DNA from: Candidatus Faecivivens stercoravium
GTDB taxonomy: Bacteria > Bacillota > Clostridia > Oscillospirales > Ruminococcaceae
Length of the DNA stretch: 13,604 nt
Direction: 5' to 3'
NCBI GenBank assembly: GCA_018712425.1
Contig: DVHA01000027.1
Span: 1-13,604, forward strand
Shown: in pieces, positions 5,970 to 11,988 of the stretch
Layout of the letters: the number at the start of each line of letters is the position of its first letter
Numbering within the stretch: position 1 is the first letter of the stretch
Notes under the pieces: generated by a model
Databases searched by the model: none
What the model was told of the DNA's origin: nothing
Seen by the model: the letters and a program-made list of their open reading frames with translations, nothing else
Position numbers and translations under genes: made by a program

Positions 5970-6236
5970 GCACAGCCTTCAGCTTGTCGAAAAAGTCTTT
6001 TTTGAGTATTTTTTGGGTGCTGCGCACGCTTCGTTATCAGTAGCAAAGCTGTGGTCAGCTTCGGAAGTACGGTAACCGAGCGCCTGGGAAGGGGCTCTGC
6101 CCCTTCCATTCCCGCGATTTTTTGAAAAAAATCGAGTAAAACTTTTAATTCTTCGCACGTTTATTCGTAATATTAACGCCAGCGCCGATTTTTACGTTTC
6201 CGCCAAACTTGTTTTTCGACAGTCAGAAGGCTGTGC
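5970..6236. repeat. Terminal-repeat element B (about 267 bp, non-coding)
   Basis: Imperfect terminal inverted repeats: the left end 5970-5995 begins GCACAGCCTTC and runs into TTGTCGAAAAA; the right end 6211-6236 is its near reverse complement, ending GAAGGCTGTGC. Positions 5980-6000 and 6205-6224 are identical to the two ends of element A. The interior differs from A and holds GGAAGGGGC-TCT-GCCCCTTCC (6087-6107) and CGATTTTT/AAAAATCG (6115-6134). No transposase frame is present. GGCTGTGCCAGA is also found directly repeated at 5957-5968 and 6229-6240, outside or at the ends. The element separates the MFS gene from the DUF2812 gene. Confidence 0.65.
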
Positions 6237-6258
6237 CAGACTGCACGTCCTTTTCTGT

Positions 6259-7494
6259 TTATCCGTTTTTCAGCGCCTCCGCATAGATTTCGGCCATTTC
6301 GACGTAGTCCACCGACCCATTGGTATCATAAAAATAGAACTTGACCGCTTTATCCCCTTTCGCCAACACCACCGTCGGGAAAATATCGGTGTAGGCGACG
6401 GCGTAATCAACCCCGAGGTCGGGCAGCGGCAGCTCTTTCCAATCGGATTCCTGCCGGAAAAGCGTCCAGCGGTTTTTCCACCGGTCATACCGGACGTATT
6501 CCCGGGCAACCGTCCGGGCAATCCACGGGGAGGAAGCTTCGATATAGTCGACATACAGCCCGCCGTGAAAGACCCTTCCGTCCGAAAGGGTGGCCGCCCC
6601 GGTTTCTTCGGTGGAATAAACTGTCCCCAGCAGCCAGTCGCTGTGGATTTCCACCGTTCCCCGGGGGGCCGTGGTCCATTCGTAATAGGCCGGCTCCCCG
6701 TCCACATCCAGCGCCGCCAAAGTCGGCACATCAATTTCTTCCACGTAACCGGCCAGCAGATGGGTAAAATCCCCGTCCAAATCCGCCTTCCAATACCCTA
6801 CTGCCATCACCGCCCACACCGCTGTCAGCAGCAGGTCGGCCGCCCAGACCGCCCGGTAGCGGCGGACTTTCCCCCGCGACCGGACGGCGGCCCGGAGGGG
6901 TTCGCCCGCCCGGAGCTGCCGCCGCACCTTCCGCAGGTGGATAATGCCCCGCAGGTTGCAGTAAACCGAGAGGAGGAAGGAGAGGGTGAACACCGCGAAA
7001 AAGGGCGTCCCCAGCAGCAAGGCCGTTGTCAGCAGAAACCCGCCCAGCCCCATCAGCGGGTAGACAACCAGCCAGAAGATGAGGGAAAAAAGCTGCCCTT
7101 TCATCTGCGACCCGACCTTTTTCAGCGCCAGTGCCTGGACGGCGGGGTCGGTGTTCAGCTCGACCGCCTCCGGGTCGAAGGTGCGGTAAAGGTAAAATTC
7201 CCCGTGGAAGGTGACGTACTCCCAGCCCATCTCCCGGTAGCCTTCGGCCTTTTCCCCGTCCGGGCGGCTGCTGCCGAAAATCCAGCCGGTCGCCTCTCCC
7301 GCCGGGTCCAGCCGGTAGCGGACCGGCCGGGTGTCGCCGGGGTCCCGCGGCTCAAAGGTGGCCCAGATACCGAAGATGCTGTCCTTGCAGAGGAGCCAGC
7401 CCGCCCCGGCCATCTCCTCCAGCCACCCCTCCGTCCCCGCGATGTCGTAGCTGGGGCAGGGGGTCAGCATGACCTTTTTTTTCTTCTTATCCAT
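6259..7494 (-). CDS. DUF2812 membrane protein, PadR-operon partner
   Basis: A 411-residue protein. The N-terminal DUF2812 domain spans about 8-115, with the characteristic pattern of a W-L-E-x-M-A-x-x-G-W-x-L segment (24-34) and a later F-x-G-x-FYLY-R-T-F segment (about 96-106). Three hydrophobic helices follow at about 133-153, 155-179 and 215-234. The 175-residue C-terminal part (about 237-411) is longer than in the shortest family members and contains an acidic, Tyr/Trp-rich region, possibly outside the membrane. DUF2812 proteins are recurrently encoded next to PadR regulators in Firmicutes, and their function is not established. The ATG at 7494 overlaps the padR stop by 8 bp and is served by GGAAGGAGC inside padR, so translation is coupled. 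A role in sensing or responding to membrane stress is only a guess. Confidence 0.85.
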   Translation of the reverse strand: MDKKKKKVMLTPCPSYDIAGTEGWLEEMAGAGWLLCKDSIFGIWATFEPRDPGDTRPVRYRLDPAGEATGWIFGSSRPDGEKAEGYREMGWEYVTFHGEFYLYRTFDPEAVELNTDPAVQALALKKVGSQMKGQLFSLIFWLVVYPLMGLGGFLLTTALLLGTPFFAVFTLSFLLSVYCNLRGIIHLRKVRRQLRAGEPLRAAVRSRGKVRRYRAVWAADLLLTAVWAVMAVGYWKADLDGDFTHLLAGYVEEIDVPTLAALDVDGEPAYYEWTTAPRGTVEIHSDWLLGTVYSTEETGAATLSDGRVFHGGLYVDYIEASSPWIARTVAREYVRYDRWKNRWTLFRQESDWKELPLPDLGVDYAVAYTDIFPTVVLAKGDKAVKFYFYDTNGSVDYVEMAEIYAEALKNG

Positions 7495-7819
7495 CGTACC
7501 CGCTCCTTCCTTCCGGTTCGCTTCCGGCGTCGGCGACGCAGCGTTTCAGCCGCTCCAGCTCCTCCCGGTAGGCTATGCGGCCTTTTCCGGTGATCCGGTA
7601 GGTGCGCTTGCGGCCTTCGACCGCGATTTCCTCGATGTACTTTTCCTGCTCGAATTTGGCGAGGATGGTGTACAGCGTTGCCGGCCCGATCCGGCACCGT
7701 CCGCCGGTCTTTTCCCGGACCCATGCCGCCGCGTCGGTCCCGCAGGCCGGGCCCCGCATAAACGCCATCAGCAGGTAAAACATCGACTCGGTCAGGTTTT
7801 CCAGCGGCTTTTTCGGCAT
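7487..7819 (-). CDS. PadR-family transcriptional regulator
   Basis: A 110-residue winged-helix protein. The PadR pattern is clear: an N-terminal helix pair (LTESMFYLLMAFMRGP, 9-24), a recognition-helix region around GPATLYTILAKFEQEKYI (about 45-62), and the wing (about 67-78, EGRKRTYRITGKG), followed by a short dimerisation helix. This is the short PadR-s2 class that usually represses its own operon and is released by a ligand. The start at ATG 7819 is preceded by AGGGAGG at 10-nt spacing. The stop overlaps the DUF2812 start. Inverted repeats over its promoter are the probable operator. The regulator class is confident; the ligand is unknown. Confidence 0.92.
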   Translation of the reverse strand: MPKKPLENLTESMFYLLMAFMRGPACGTDAAAWVREKTGGRCRIGPATLYTILAKFEQEKYIEEIAVEGRKRTYRITGKGRIAYREELERLKRCVADAGSEPEGRSGYDG

Positions 7820-7836
7820 CTCTCCATCCTCCCTTC

Positions 7837-7904
7837 AATATCGTTACTCGATATCATCTAACGATATTATAGCCGATACCGGCCCCTTTGTCAAGCGGGG
7901 CCGG
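7837..7904 (-). promoter_or_regulatory. Consensus promoter with probable PadR operator
   Basis: Reading the minus strand, TTGACA (7894-7889), 17 bp and TATAAT (7871-7866) form a perfect sigma-A promoter with a start near 7859. AATATCGTTA (7837-7846) and TAACGATATT (7859-7868) form a perfect 10-bp inverted repeat spaced 12 bp apart, overlapping the -10. GATATC at 7850-7855, between the arms, may be a third half-site. A second, GC-rich inverted repeat, CCGGCCCC (7879-7886) / GGGGCCGG (7897-7904), places the -35 exactly in its loop. The AT-rich repeat is the best candidate for PadR binding, implying autorepression of padR-DUF2812. Confidence 0.8.
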
Positions 7905-7965
7905 CAGACGGTTTTCCGGCTATCGCCCGCAAAAGGGTGACGCAGGCTATCCATTCTATTCGCGT

Positions 7966-7991
7966 AAGGCCGGCCATAAAAGGCCGGCCTT
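7966..7991 (-). other. Perfect hairpin between transglycosylase gene and padR promoter
   Basis: AAGGCCGGCC (7966-7975) pairs fully with GGCCGGCCTT (7982-7991) around a 6-nt loop, 20 bp past the transglycosylase stop. It has no T-run on either strand after the stem. It probably blocks or tails the transglycosylase transcript before it reaches the padR promoter. Confidence 0.5.
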
Positions 7992-8010
7992 CGGGCGTTA
8001 ACAGGGCACC

Positions 8011-8643
8011 TCATTCCGCCAGCAGCCGCTGGTAATATTCCCGGGCGTCCCCCACCTTGACAACATAGTTTGCCGTCTCGGTATAGGGGATGGTGTGCAG
8101 GGTGACGCCGTCCTCCGAATAGCGGCTGTCCTGGAGCCACTGTTTGACGATATTCGGCCCGGCGTTATATCCCGCCCATGCCGTCTCCCAGACCCCGAAC
8201 TCCCCGTACAGGTACGAAAGGTAGTAGATACCGTAGCGGAGGTTCAGTTCCGGGTCAAAGATGCCGCCTTCCGGTTCCGCCTGGCTATCCTCCCCCAGCC
8301 GGGTGCGGATCCAGTCGTAGGTAACCGGCATCAGCTGCATCAGCCCGCAGGCCCCGGCGGAAGACTCGGCGTTTTCGTCGAAATGGCTCTCGGTCTCGAT
8401 GACGGCGTAGACAACATCCAGCGGGACCGCATAGGCTTCCGCGTATTCCGATACTTCCTGGGCATAGGTCCAGTGCTCGACATCCTCCTGATGGCGGACG
8501 GCAAACCGCCCGTACAGCCAGGACACGCCCCACACAGCCAGCACGGCTAAAGCCGCCAGCAGGACCCCGAAAAAGGCGACAACCCCCATCCGGAACAAGA
8601 TCCGCCGCCCCTCCTTTGTCCGAAAAGATGCCCGATGCCGCAC
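8011..8643 (-). CDS. Membrane-anchored lytic transglycosylase (SLT fold)
   Basis: A 210-residue enzyme expected to cleave the MurNAc-GlcNAc bond of peptidoglycan to form 1,6-anhydro-MurNAc. A basic cytoplasmic tail precedes a membrane helix at about 20-42, then the Slt domain at about 58-205. Motifs: TESHF with the catalytic E85 (residues 84-88), AGACGLMQLMP (96-106), RYGIYYL (136-142) and AGYNAGP (157-163). It resembles the small YjbJ-like transglycosylases of Firmicutes. The start is set at GTG 8643, with AAAGGGGG at 8656-8650 (6-nt gap). The longer in-frame ATGs at 8709 and 8682 lie in the -35 and -10 of the promoter, and ATG 8664 has no good site. It is monocistronic and divergent from the LRR wall protein. 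Confidence 0.92.
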   Translation of the reverse strand: MRHRASFRTKEGRRILFRMGVVAFFGVLLAALAVLAVWGVSWLYGRFAVRHQEDVEHWTYAQEVSEYAEAYAVPLDVVYAVIETESHFDENAESSAGACGLMQLMPVTYDWIRTRLGEDSQAEPEGGIFDPELNLRYGIYYLSYLYGEFGVWETAWAGYNAGPNIVKQWLQDSRYSEDGVTLHTIPYTETANYVVKVGDAREYYQRLLAE

Positions 8644-8680
8644 CGTATTCCCCCTTTCCTCCATGCTGATTGTTTTCCCC

Positions 8681-8709
8681 ATTATACCGCCTCCGGCCTC
8701 TTCTGTCAA
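8681..8709 (-). promoter_or_regulatory. Perfect consensus promoter of the transglycosylase gene
   Basis: On the minus strand TTGACA (8709-8704), 17 bp and TATAAT (8686-8681) match the sigma-A consensus exactly. The start should fall near 8674, giving a leader of about 31 nt that contains the purine-rich ribosome binding site before GTG 8643. Confidence 0.85.
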
Positions 8710-8778
8710 ACTGCCCGGCTCCCGGCTCCGGGAACCCTGCCTTTTTGCGGCACTGCCTATGGGCTCCGGCTGCCCTTA

Positions 8779-8939
8779 GGGTGTATCTGAAAACTCTCTA
8801 ATACTGTCTAATTCTGCTAAAAGAAGTCGTCTGCTGTGTTGGGAAGTCTCGAAATACGGGTGTATTCCTTCGACTTCCTTTCTTGCATCCGGCTACTTTT
8901 AGCGAATTATCCAGCAATATTGAATGATCAGATACACCC
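8779..8939. mobile_element. 161-bp fold-back MITE-like element
   Basis: Perfect 12-bp terminal inverted repeats, GGGTGTATCTGA (8779-8790) and TCAGATACACCC (8928-8939), are flanked by TA on both sides (8777-8778 and 8940-8941), consistent with a TA target duplication. The two halves are imperfect inverted copies along most of their length: GCTAAAAG (8815-8822) matches the reverse complement around 8894-8901, and GGAAGTC near 8840-8847 matches GACTTCC near 8870-8876. It carries no transposase. It sits in the gap between the divergent transglycosylase and LRR genes. IS630/Tc1- or IS5-type mobilisation is inferred from the TA only. Confidence 0.75.
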
Positions 8940-8958
8940 TAGCGCCGGGAAACCGGCC

Positions 8959-9042
8959 TCAAAGCCCCGGGTAAAACGGCTTCCCGCGGAAAGTTGCAGG
9001 CAAAATGGGATGTTTTGTAAATTTTCGATGGGGATGCAACAT
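8959..9042 (-). CDS. Possible 27-residue peptide, strong ribosome binding site
   Basis: ATG 9042 is preceded at 5-nt spacing by AGGAGG (minus strand, 9053-9048). A perfect TATAAT (9072-9067) upstream would start transcription near 9060. The -35 is poor. The predicted product begins MLHPHRKFTKHPILP, is basic and matches no family I know. The start region also forms the arm of a 9-bp inverted repeat, GGCAAAATG (8999-9007) / CATTTTGCC (9040-9048), that would pair the start codon with downstream sequence. It could be a real small gene, a leader peptide or coincidence. Confidence 0.25.
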   Translation of the reverse strand: MLHPHRKFTKHPILPATFRGKPFYPGL

Positions 9043-9091
9043 TTTGCCCTCCTTTTTTGTACTAATATTATAGCGAAACTGCTGTAAGAAC

Positions 9092-9120
9092 TTTACCCGT
9101 TTCATTTTTTGTGGTATACT
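9092..9120 (+). promoter_or_regulatory. Extended -10 promoter for the LRR wall protein
   Basis: TTTACC (9092-9097), a 17-bp spacer and TATACT (9115-9120), with TGG directly upstream of the -10 (extended -10). The expected start is near 9127, leaving a leader of about 100 nt before ATG 9229. Confidence 0.65.
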
Positions 9121-9228
9121 GGGATTGTATCCGGAAAATCTCCGCCGGGCGGGTTCTATTTCCCCCGGCCGGCGCATACAATAGGGGGTACCCCGCAAAG
9201 GACATCCCATGGAAAGGAAGGACAAGCT

Positions 9229-10941
9229 ATGCAATCGATACAGTCATACAATTGGAGACAGTTCCTCCGCCCGATGGCGGCCGGCGCCGCGCTGGTACTG
9301 GGCATCACGGCTTTCGGGGCGGCCCTGCCGGCCGCTGCCGCGACGTCCGACCGGACGGTCGGCTCGGATGAGTTCGCGGCGCCCCTCTACCGGGTGCTGA
9401 AAAACGATTACGACCTGGACGGGGACGGCAGCCTGACCGTCGGGGAGCTGCGGTCGATCACCTCGCTCGACCTGTCGGATTCGGGGCTTTCCAGCCTCGA
9501 CGGCATCGAGTACCTGACAGGGCTTACCTACCTCGACCTGTCGGACAACAACCTTACCTCGCTGGCCCAGCTGGAAAACTGCGACGAACTGGAGTACCTG
9601 GACGTCTCGGGCAACCGGCTGACCAGCCTCGACGACCTGTCGGACTCCAACGGGGCGTTTACAAACCTTCTGGAGCTGGATGTCTCGGATAACCGGCTGA
9701 CCAGCATGAGCGGCGCGATCGTCTGCACCAACCTTACCTCCCTCGACCTGTCGGGCAACCGGCTTTCTTCGGTCGGTTCAGGGATCTACCTGATGCGGGA
9801 CCTCACCTCGCTGGACCTGTCGGACAACAGTCTGACCGAGATCACCGCGACCCTCCCGTCTTCGCTCACCTCCTTAAGCCTTTCGGGCAACAGCATCAGC
9901 GACCTGTCGTTTTTGTCCGGCCTGACAAACCTCACCTACCTTGACGTTTCGAACAACGGGATTACCTCGGTCTCCTCCCTGCCGCTGACCAACCAGCTGA
10001 AGGACCTTTATCTGAACAATAACAAGCTGACGACGCTGGGCGACCTGGTGGGGCTGACCAACTGCCGGGTCGACGTCTCCCGCAACAACATCGATACCTA
10101 TTCCACCACCGAGCAGCAGTACAGCGAGGACCTGCGGCTTTCCGGCAACGCCGTAACCGCCGTCCCCCAGAACCGCTCCGGCTGGCAGTATCAAAACGGC
10201 GCCGTCTACTACTTTACCGATGCTGAGGGCCACTATGTCACCGGCACGACGACCATCGACGGCGAGACTTACACCTTCAGCAGCCTTGGCGTCCTCGACG
10301 GGACCGAAGAGCTGGAACCGGTGACCCAGGATGAGGGAGAGGAAGATTCCACCCCGACCCTCCCCAGCGGCACCGACGAAAACCCGATCCCCGGCAGCTG
10401 GCAGCTTTCCGGCGGCGAATACTACCTCGTTGACGACAGCGGCCGGATGCTGACCGGCTGGCAGAAATACGATACCGCCTGGTACTATATGGACGAGTCG
10501 GGGGTTATGCAGACCGGCTGGCTCCAGCTGGGCGATACCTGGTACTACCTCTACGACTGGGGCGGAATGGCAACCGGCTGGTATAAGGTCGGCAACACCT
10601 GGTATTACGCCGATTCCAGCGGCAAGATGCTCTCCGGCCAGTGGCTGGAACTGGACGGCACCTGGTACTATTTGAACCAGTACGGCTCAATGGTGACCGG
10701 CTGGCTCCAGCTCTCCGGCAAGTGGTACTACCTCGATTCCAGCGGCGCGATGGTGACCGGCTGGCAGGAAATCGGCGGCGAGACCTACTATATGTCCACC
10801 CGGACAGGCGCCTGCGCCACCGGCTGGAATCTGATCGACGACGTGACCTACTACTTTGACCCCGTTTCCTGCGCAATGGCGCGGGATACGACCATCAACG
10901 GCTATTATGTCGATGAAAACGGCGTCTACACCGCCCAGTAA
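9229..10941 (+). CDS. Secreted LRR protein with choline-binding-type repeats
   Basis: A 570-residue surface protein. The signal peptide is residues 1-38 (hydrophobic 17-36, AAAAT cleavage region). An EF-hand/dockerin-like loop at 61-73 (DxDxDGxLTxxE pattern) may bind calcium. About ten leucine-rich repeats of the SDS22/internalin-like type follow at 77-290 (LTSLDLSDNxL units of about 21-24 residues). One wall-binding repeat lies at about 318-355, then an acidic, Pro/Thr linker (359-387), then about eight aromatic repeats (388-570; WYYLDSSGxMxTGW type, CW_binding_1/choline-binding family). LRRs would bind a protein or glycan, while the C-terminal repeats attach the protein non-covalently to the wall. 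No LPXTG is present. ATG 9229 follows GGAAGGA (9216-9222). The gene has its own promoter and a shared terminator. The ligand is unknown. Confidence 0.92.
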   Translation: MQSIQSYNWRQFLRPMAAGAALVLGITAFGAALPAAAATSDRTVGSDEFAAPLYRVLKNDYDLDGDGSLTVGELRSITSLDLSDSGLSSLDGIEYLTGLTYLDLSDNNLTSLAQLENCDELEYLDVSGNRLTSLDDLSDSNGAFTNLLELDVSDNRLTSMSGAIVCTNLTSLDLSGNRLSSVGSGIYLMRDLTSLDLSDNSLTEITATLPSSLTSLSLSGNSISDLSFLSGLTNLTYLDVSNNGITSVSSLPLTNQLKDLYLNNNKLTTLGDLVGLTNCRVDVSRNNIDTYSTTEQQYSEDLRLSGNAVTAVPQNRSGWQYQNGAVYYFTDAEGHYVTGTTTIDGETYTFSSLGVLDGTEELEPVTQDEGEEDSTPTLPSGTDENPIPGSWQLSGGEYYLVDDSGRMLTGWQKYDTAWYYMDESGVMQTGWLQLGDTWYYLYDWGGMATGWYKVGNTWYYADSSGKMLSGQWLELDGTWYYLNQYGSMVTGWLQLSGKWYYLDSSGAMVTGWQEIGGETYYMSTRTGACATGWNLIDDVTYYFDPVSCAMARDTTINGYYVDENGVYTAQ

Positions 10942-10944
10942 ATG

Positions 10945-10993
10945 AAAATACCCCTGCGGCCCGGGACAGGTAAACGGGCCGCAGGGGTATTTT
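10945..10993. terminator. Bidirectional terminator, perfect 19-bp stem
   Basis: Positions 10945-10963 are the exact reverse complement of 10975-10993 around an 11-nt loop, with A-runs on one side and T-runs on the other, so it works on both strands. It serves the LRR gene (plus, ends 10941) and the convergent methyltransferase (minus), whose stop codon at 10992-10994 lies partly inside the stem. Confidence 0.95.
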
Positions 10994-11747
10994 ACAGTTT
11001 TCGCGCTTTCATTCGGAGCCGCACATAGTCGGCGTACCACTGCCCGTCCCGGCAGAGCACCGGCCGCAGTTCCGCTTCCGCCCGCCGGATGACGGCCTGC
11101 CGGGCGGGGCCCGGGAGCGCTTCAAACGGCCCTTTTAAAAACATCCGGATCCAGTTCCCCAGCCCGTCTTCCCCTTGCAGGGGGGTGGGACGCGCAAACA
11201 GCTGCGCATATTCCACCCGGAAACCGGCGGCTTCCACCATCGGGGCATATTCCCCGATGGTGGGGAAAAAGAAGGGGTTTTGATACCGGTACCCTTCCCG
11301 GGAAAAGGCGCGCTCCAGCGCCGCTTCAATCCAGGCGGTATTGCCACGGCCGCCGAACTCAAAGACAAACTCCCCGCCCGGTTTCAGCGCCCGGCTGACG
11401 CAGGCGAGCATGGCGGGATGGCACTTTTTTTCGATCCAATGGAAGACGGCGTTGGAAAAAACAACGTCCACCGGTTCCGGCAGCGAGAAATCCACTGCAT
11501 CCCCCAGGACAAACTCGATATCGGGGTAACTTTTCCGGGCGGCCGACAAAAGGTCGGGGGAAGCGTCCAGGCCCATCACCTGGAAGCCGCTTTGCCGCAG
11601 CCTGTGGGTCAGCGCCCCGTTCCCGCAGCCGAGGTCTAAAACGGTGCTGCCGGGGGCCGCGCCGATCAGCGCCGCCACCCCGTCCCCATAGCGGTGGACA
11701 AAGGAAAAATCCCGGCCGTAGGTTTCCGCGTCCCACTGCATGTTCAT
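10992..11747 (-). CDS. Class I SAM-dependent methyltransferase, substrate unknown
   Basis: A 251-residue Rossmann-type methyltransferase. Motif I VLDLGCGNG is at 36-44; the acidic residue D61 ends strand 2 (GLDAS, binding the SAM ribose); motif II-like GDAVDF is at 82-87; the NAVFHWI motif is at 99-105 and LKPGGEFVFEF at 121-131. The N-terminus (MNMQWDAETYGRDFSFV) and the NAxFHW motif resemble trans-aconitate methyltransferase and BioC/UbiE relatives, but the substrate cannot be assigned. The start is ATG 11747, with AGGAGGG at 5-6 nt; the ATG at 11741 is a weaker option. It lies directly downstream of tRNA-Ala and its terminator with hardly room for a promoter of its own, so expression may depend on read-through. 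Confidence 0.9.
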   Translation of the reverse strand: MNMQWDAETYGRDFSFVHRYGDGVAALIGAAPGSTVLDLGCGNGALTHRLRQSGFQVMGLDASPDLLSAARKSYPDIEFVLGDAVDFSLPEPVDVVFSNAVFHWIEKKCHPAMLACVSRALKPGGEFVFEFGGRGNTAWIEAALERAFSREGYRYQNPFFFPTIGEYAPMVEAAGFRVEYAQLFARPTPLQGEDGLGNWIRMFLKGPFEALPGPARQAVIRRAEAELRPVLCRDGQWYADYVRLRMKARKL

Positions 11748-11770
11748 AAAGGCCCTCCTTTTTTGGGTAC

Positions 11771-11799
11771 AAAAAAAGGACGGGTTATACCGTCCTTTT
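11771..11799 (-). terminator. Intrinsic terminator of tRNA-Ala
   Basis: On the minus strand AAAAGGACGG (11799-11790) could pair with CCGTCC and the T-run (11783-11771), giving a GGACGG/CCGTCC stem with a 6-nt loop and seven Ts. It lies between the tRNA 3' end and the methyltransferase ribosome binding site (11760-11753). Confidence 0.85.
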
Positions 11800-11806
11800 A
11801 AAAATA

Positions 11807-11882
11807 TGGTGGAGACGAAGAGGATCGAACTCTCGACCTTACGGATGCGAACCGTACGCTCTCCCAGCTGAGCTACGCCCCC
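11807..11882 (-). tRNA. tRNA-Ala (anticodon CGC)
   Basis: 76 nt with encoded CCA (11809-11807). The acceptor stem is GGGGGCG/CGTCTCC and includes the G3-U70 pair that identifies alanine tRNAs. The D arm is AGCTCAGCTGGGAGAGC. The anticodon stem TACGG/CCGTA holds the loop TTCGCAT, so the anticodon is CGC (reads GCG). The T-loop is TTCGATC. The discriminator base is A73. GCG codons are common in the neighbouring GC-rich genes. Confidence 0.96.
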
Positions 11883-11894
11883 GAGAACGTTTCT

Positions 11895-11923
11895 ATTATA
11901 GCACCCGGGAGCCGATTTGTACA
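11895..11923 (-). promoter_or_regulatory. Promoter of tRNA-Ala
   Basis: On the minus strand TGTACA (11923-11918), 17 bp and TATAAT (11900-11895). Transcription would start near 11888, six bases before the mature tRNA 5' end. Confidence 0.7.
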
Positions 11924-11988
11924 GAGGGAATTTCAATTTTTAAAGAAGAAGATTCCGGGAATTATTTTGTATTTTTTGTCCAAATTGC

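Noticed and set aside
6565..7593. Plus-strand 342-residue frame opposite the DUF2812 gene
   Set aside because: Low-complexity Arg/Pro/Gly-rich product, antisense to a coupled operon with good start signals.
9700..10900. DNA-level tandem repeats as a recombination hotspot
   Set aside because: The periodicity is explained by the LRR and wall-binding protein repeats; codons vary between units, so there is no near-identical DNA array.
11748..11936. N-terminal extension of the methyltransferase containing GVAQLGERTVR
   Set aside because: This is the conceptual translation of tRNA-Ala and its terminator; the true start is ATG 11747 with a ribosome binding site.
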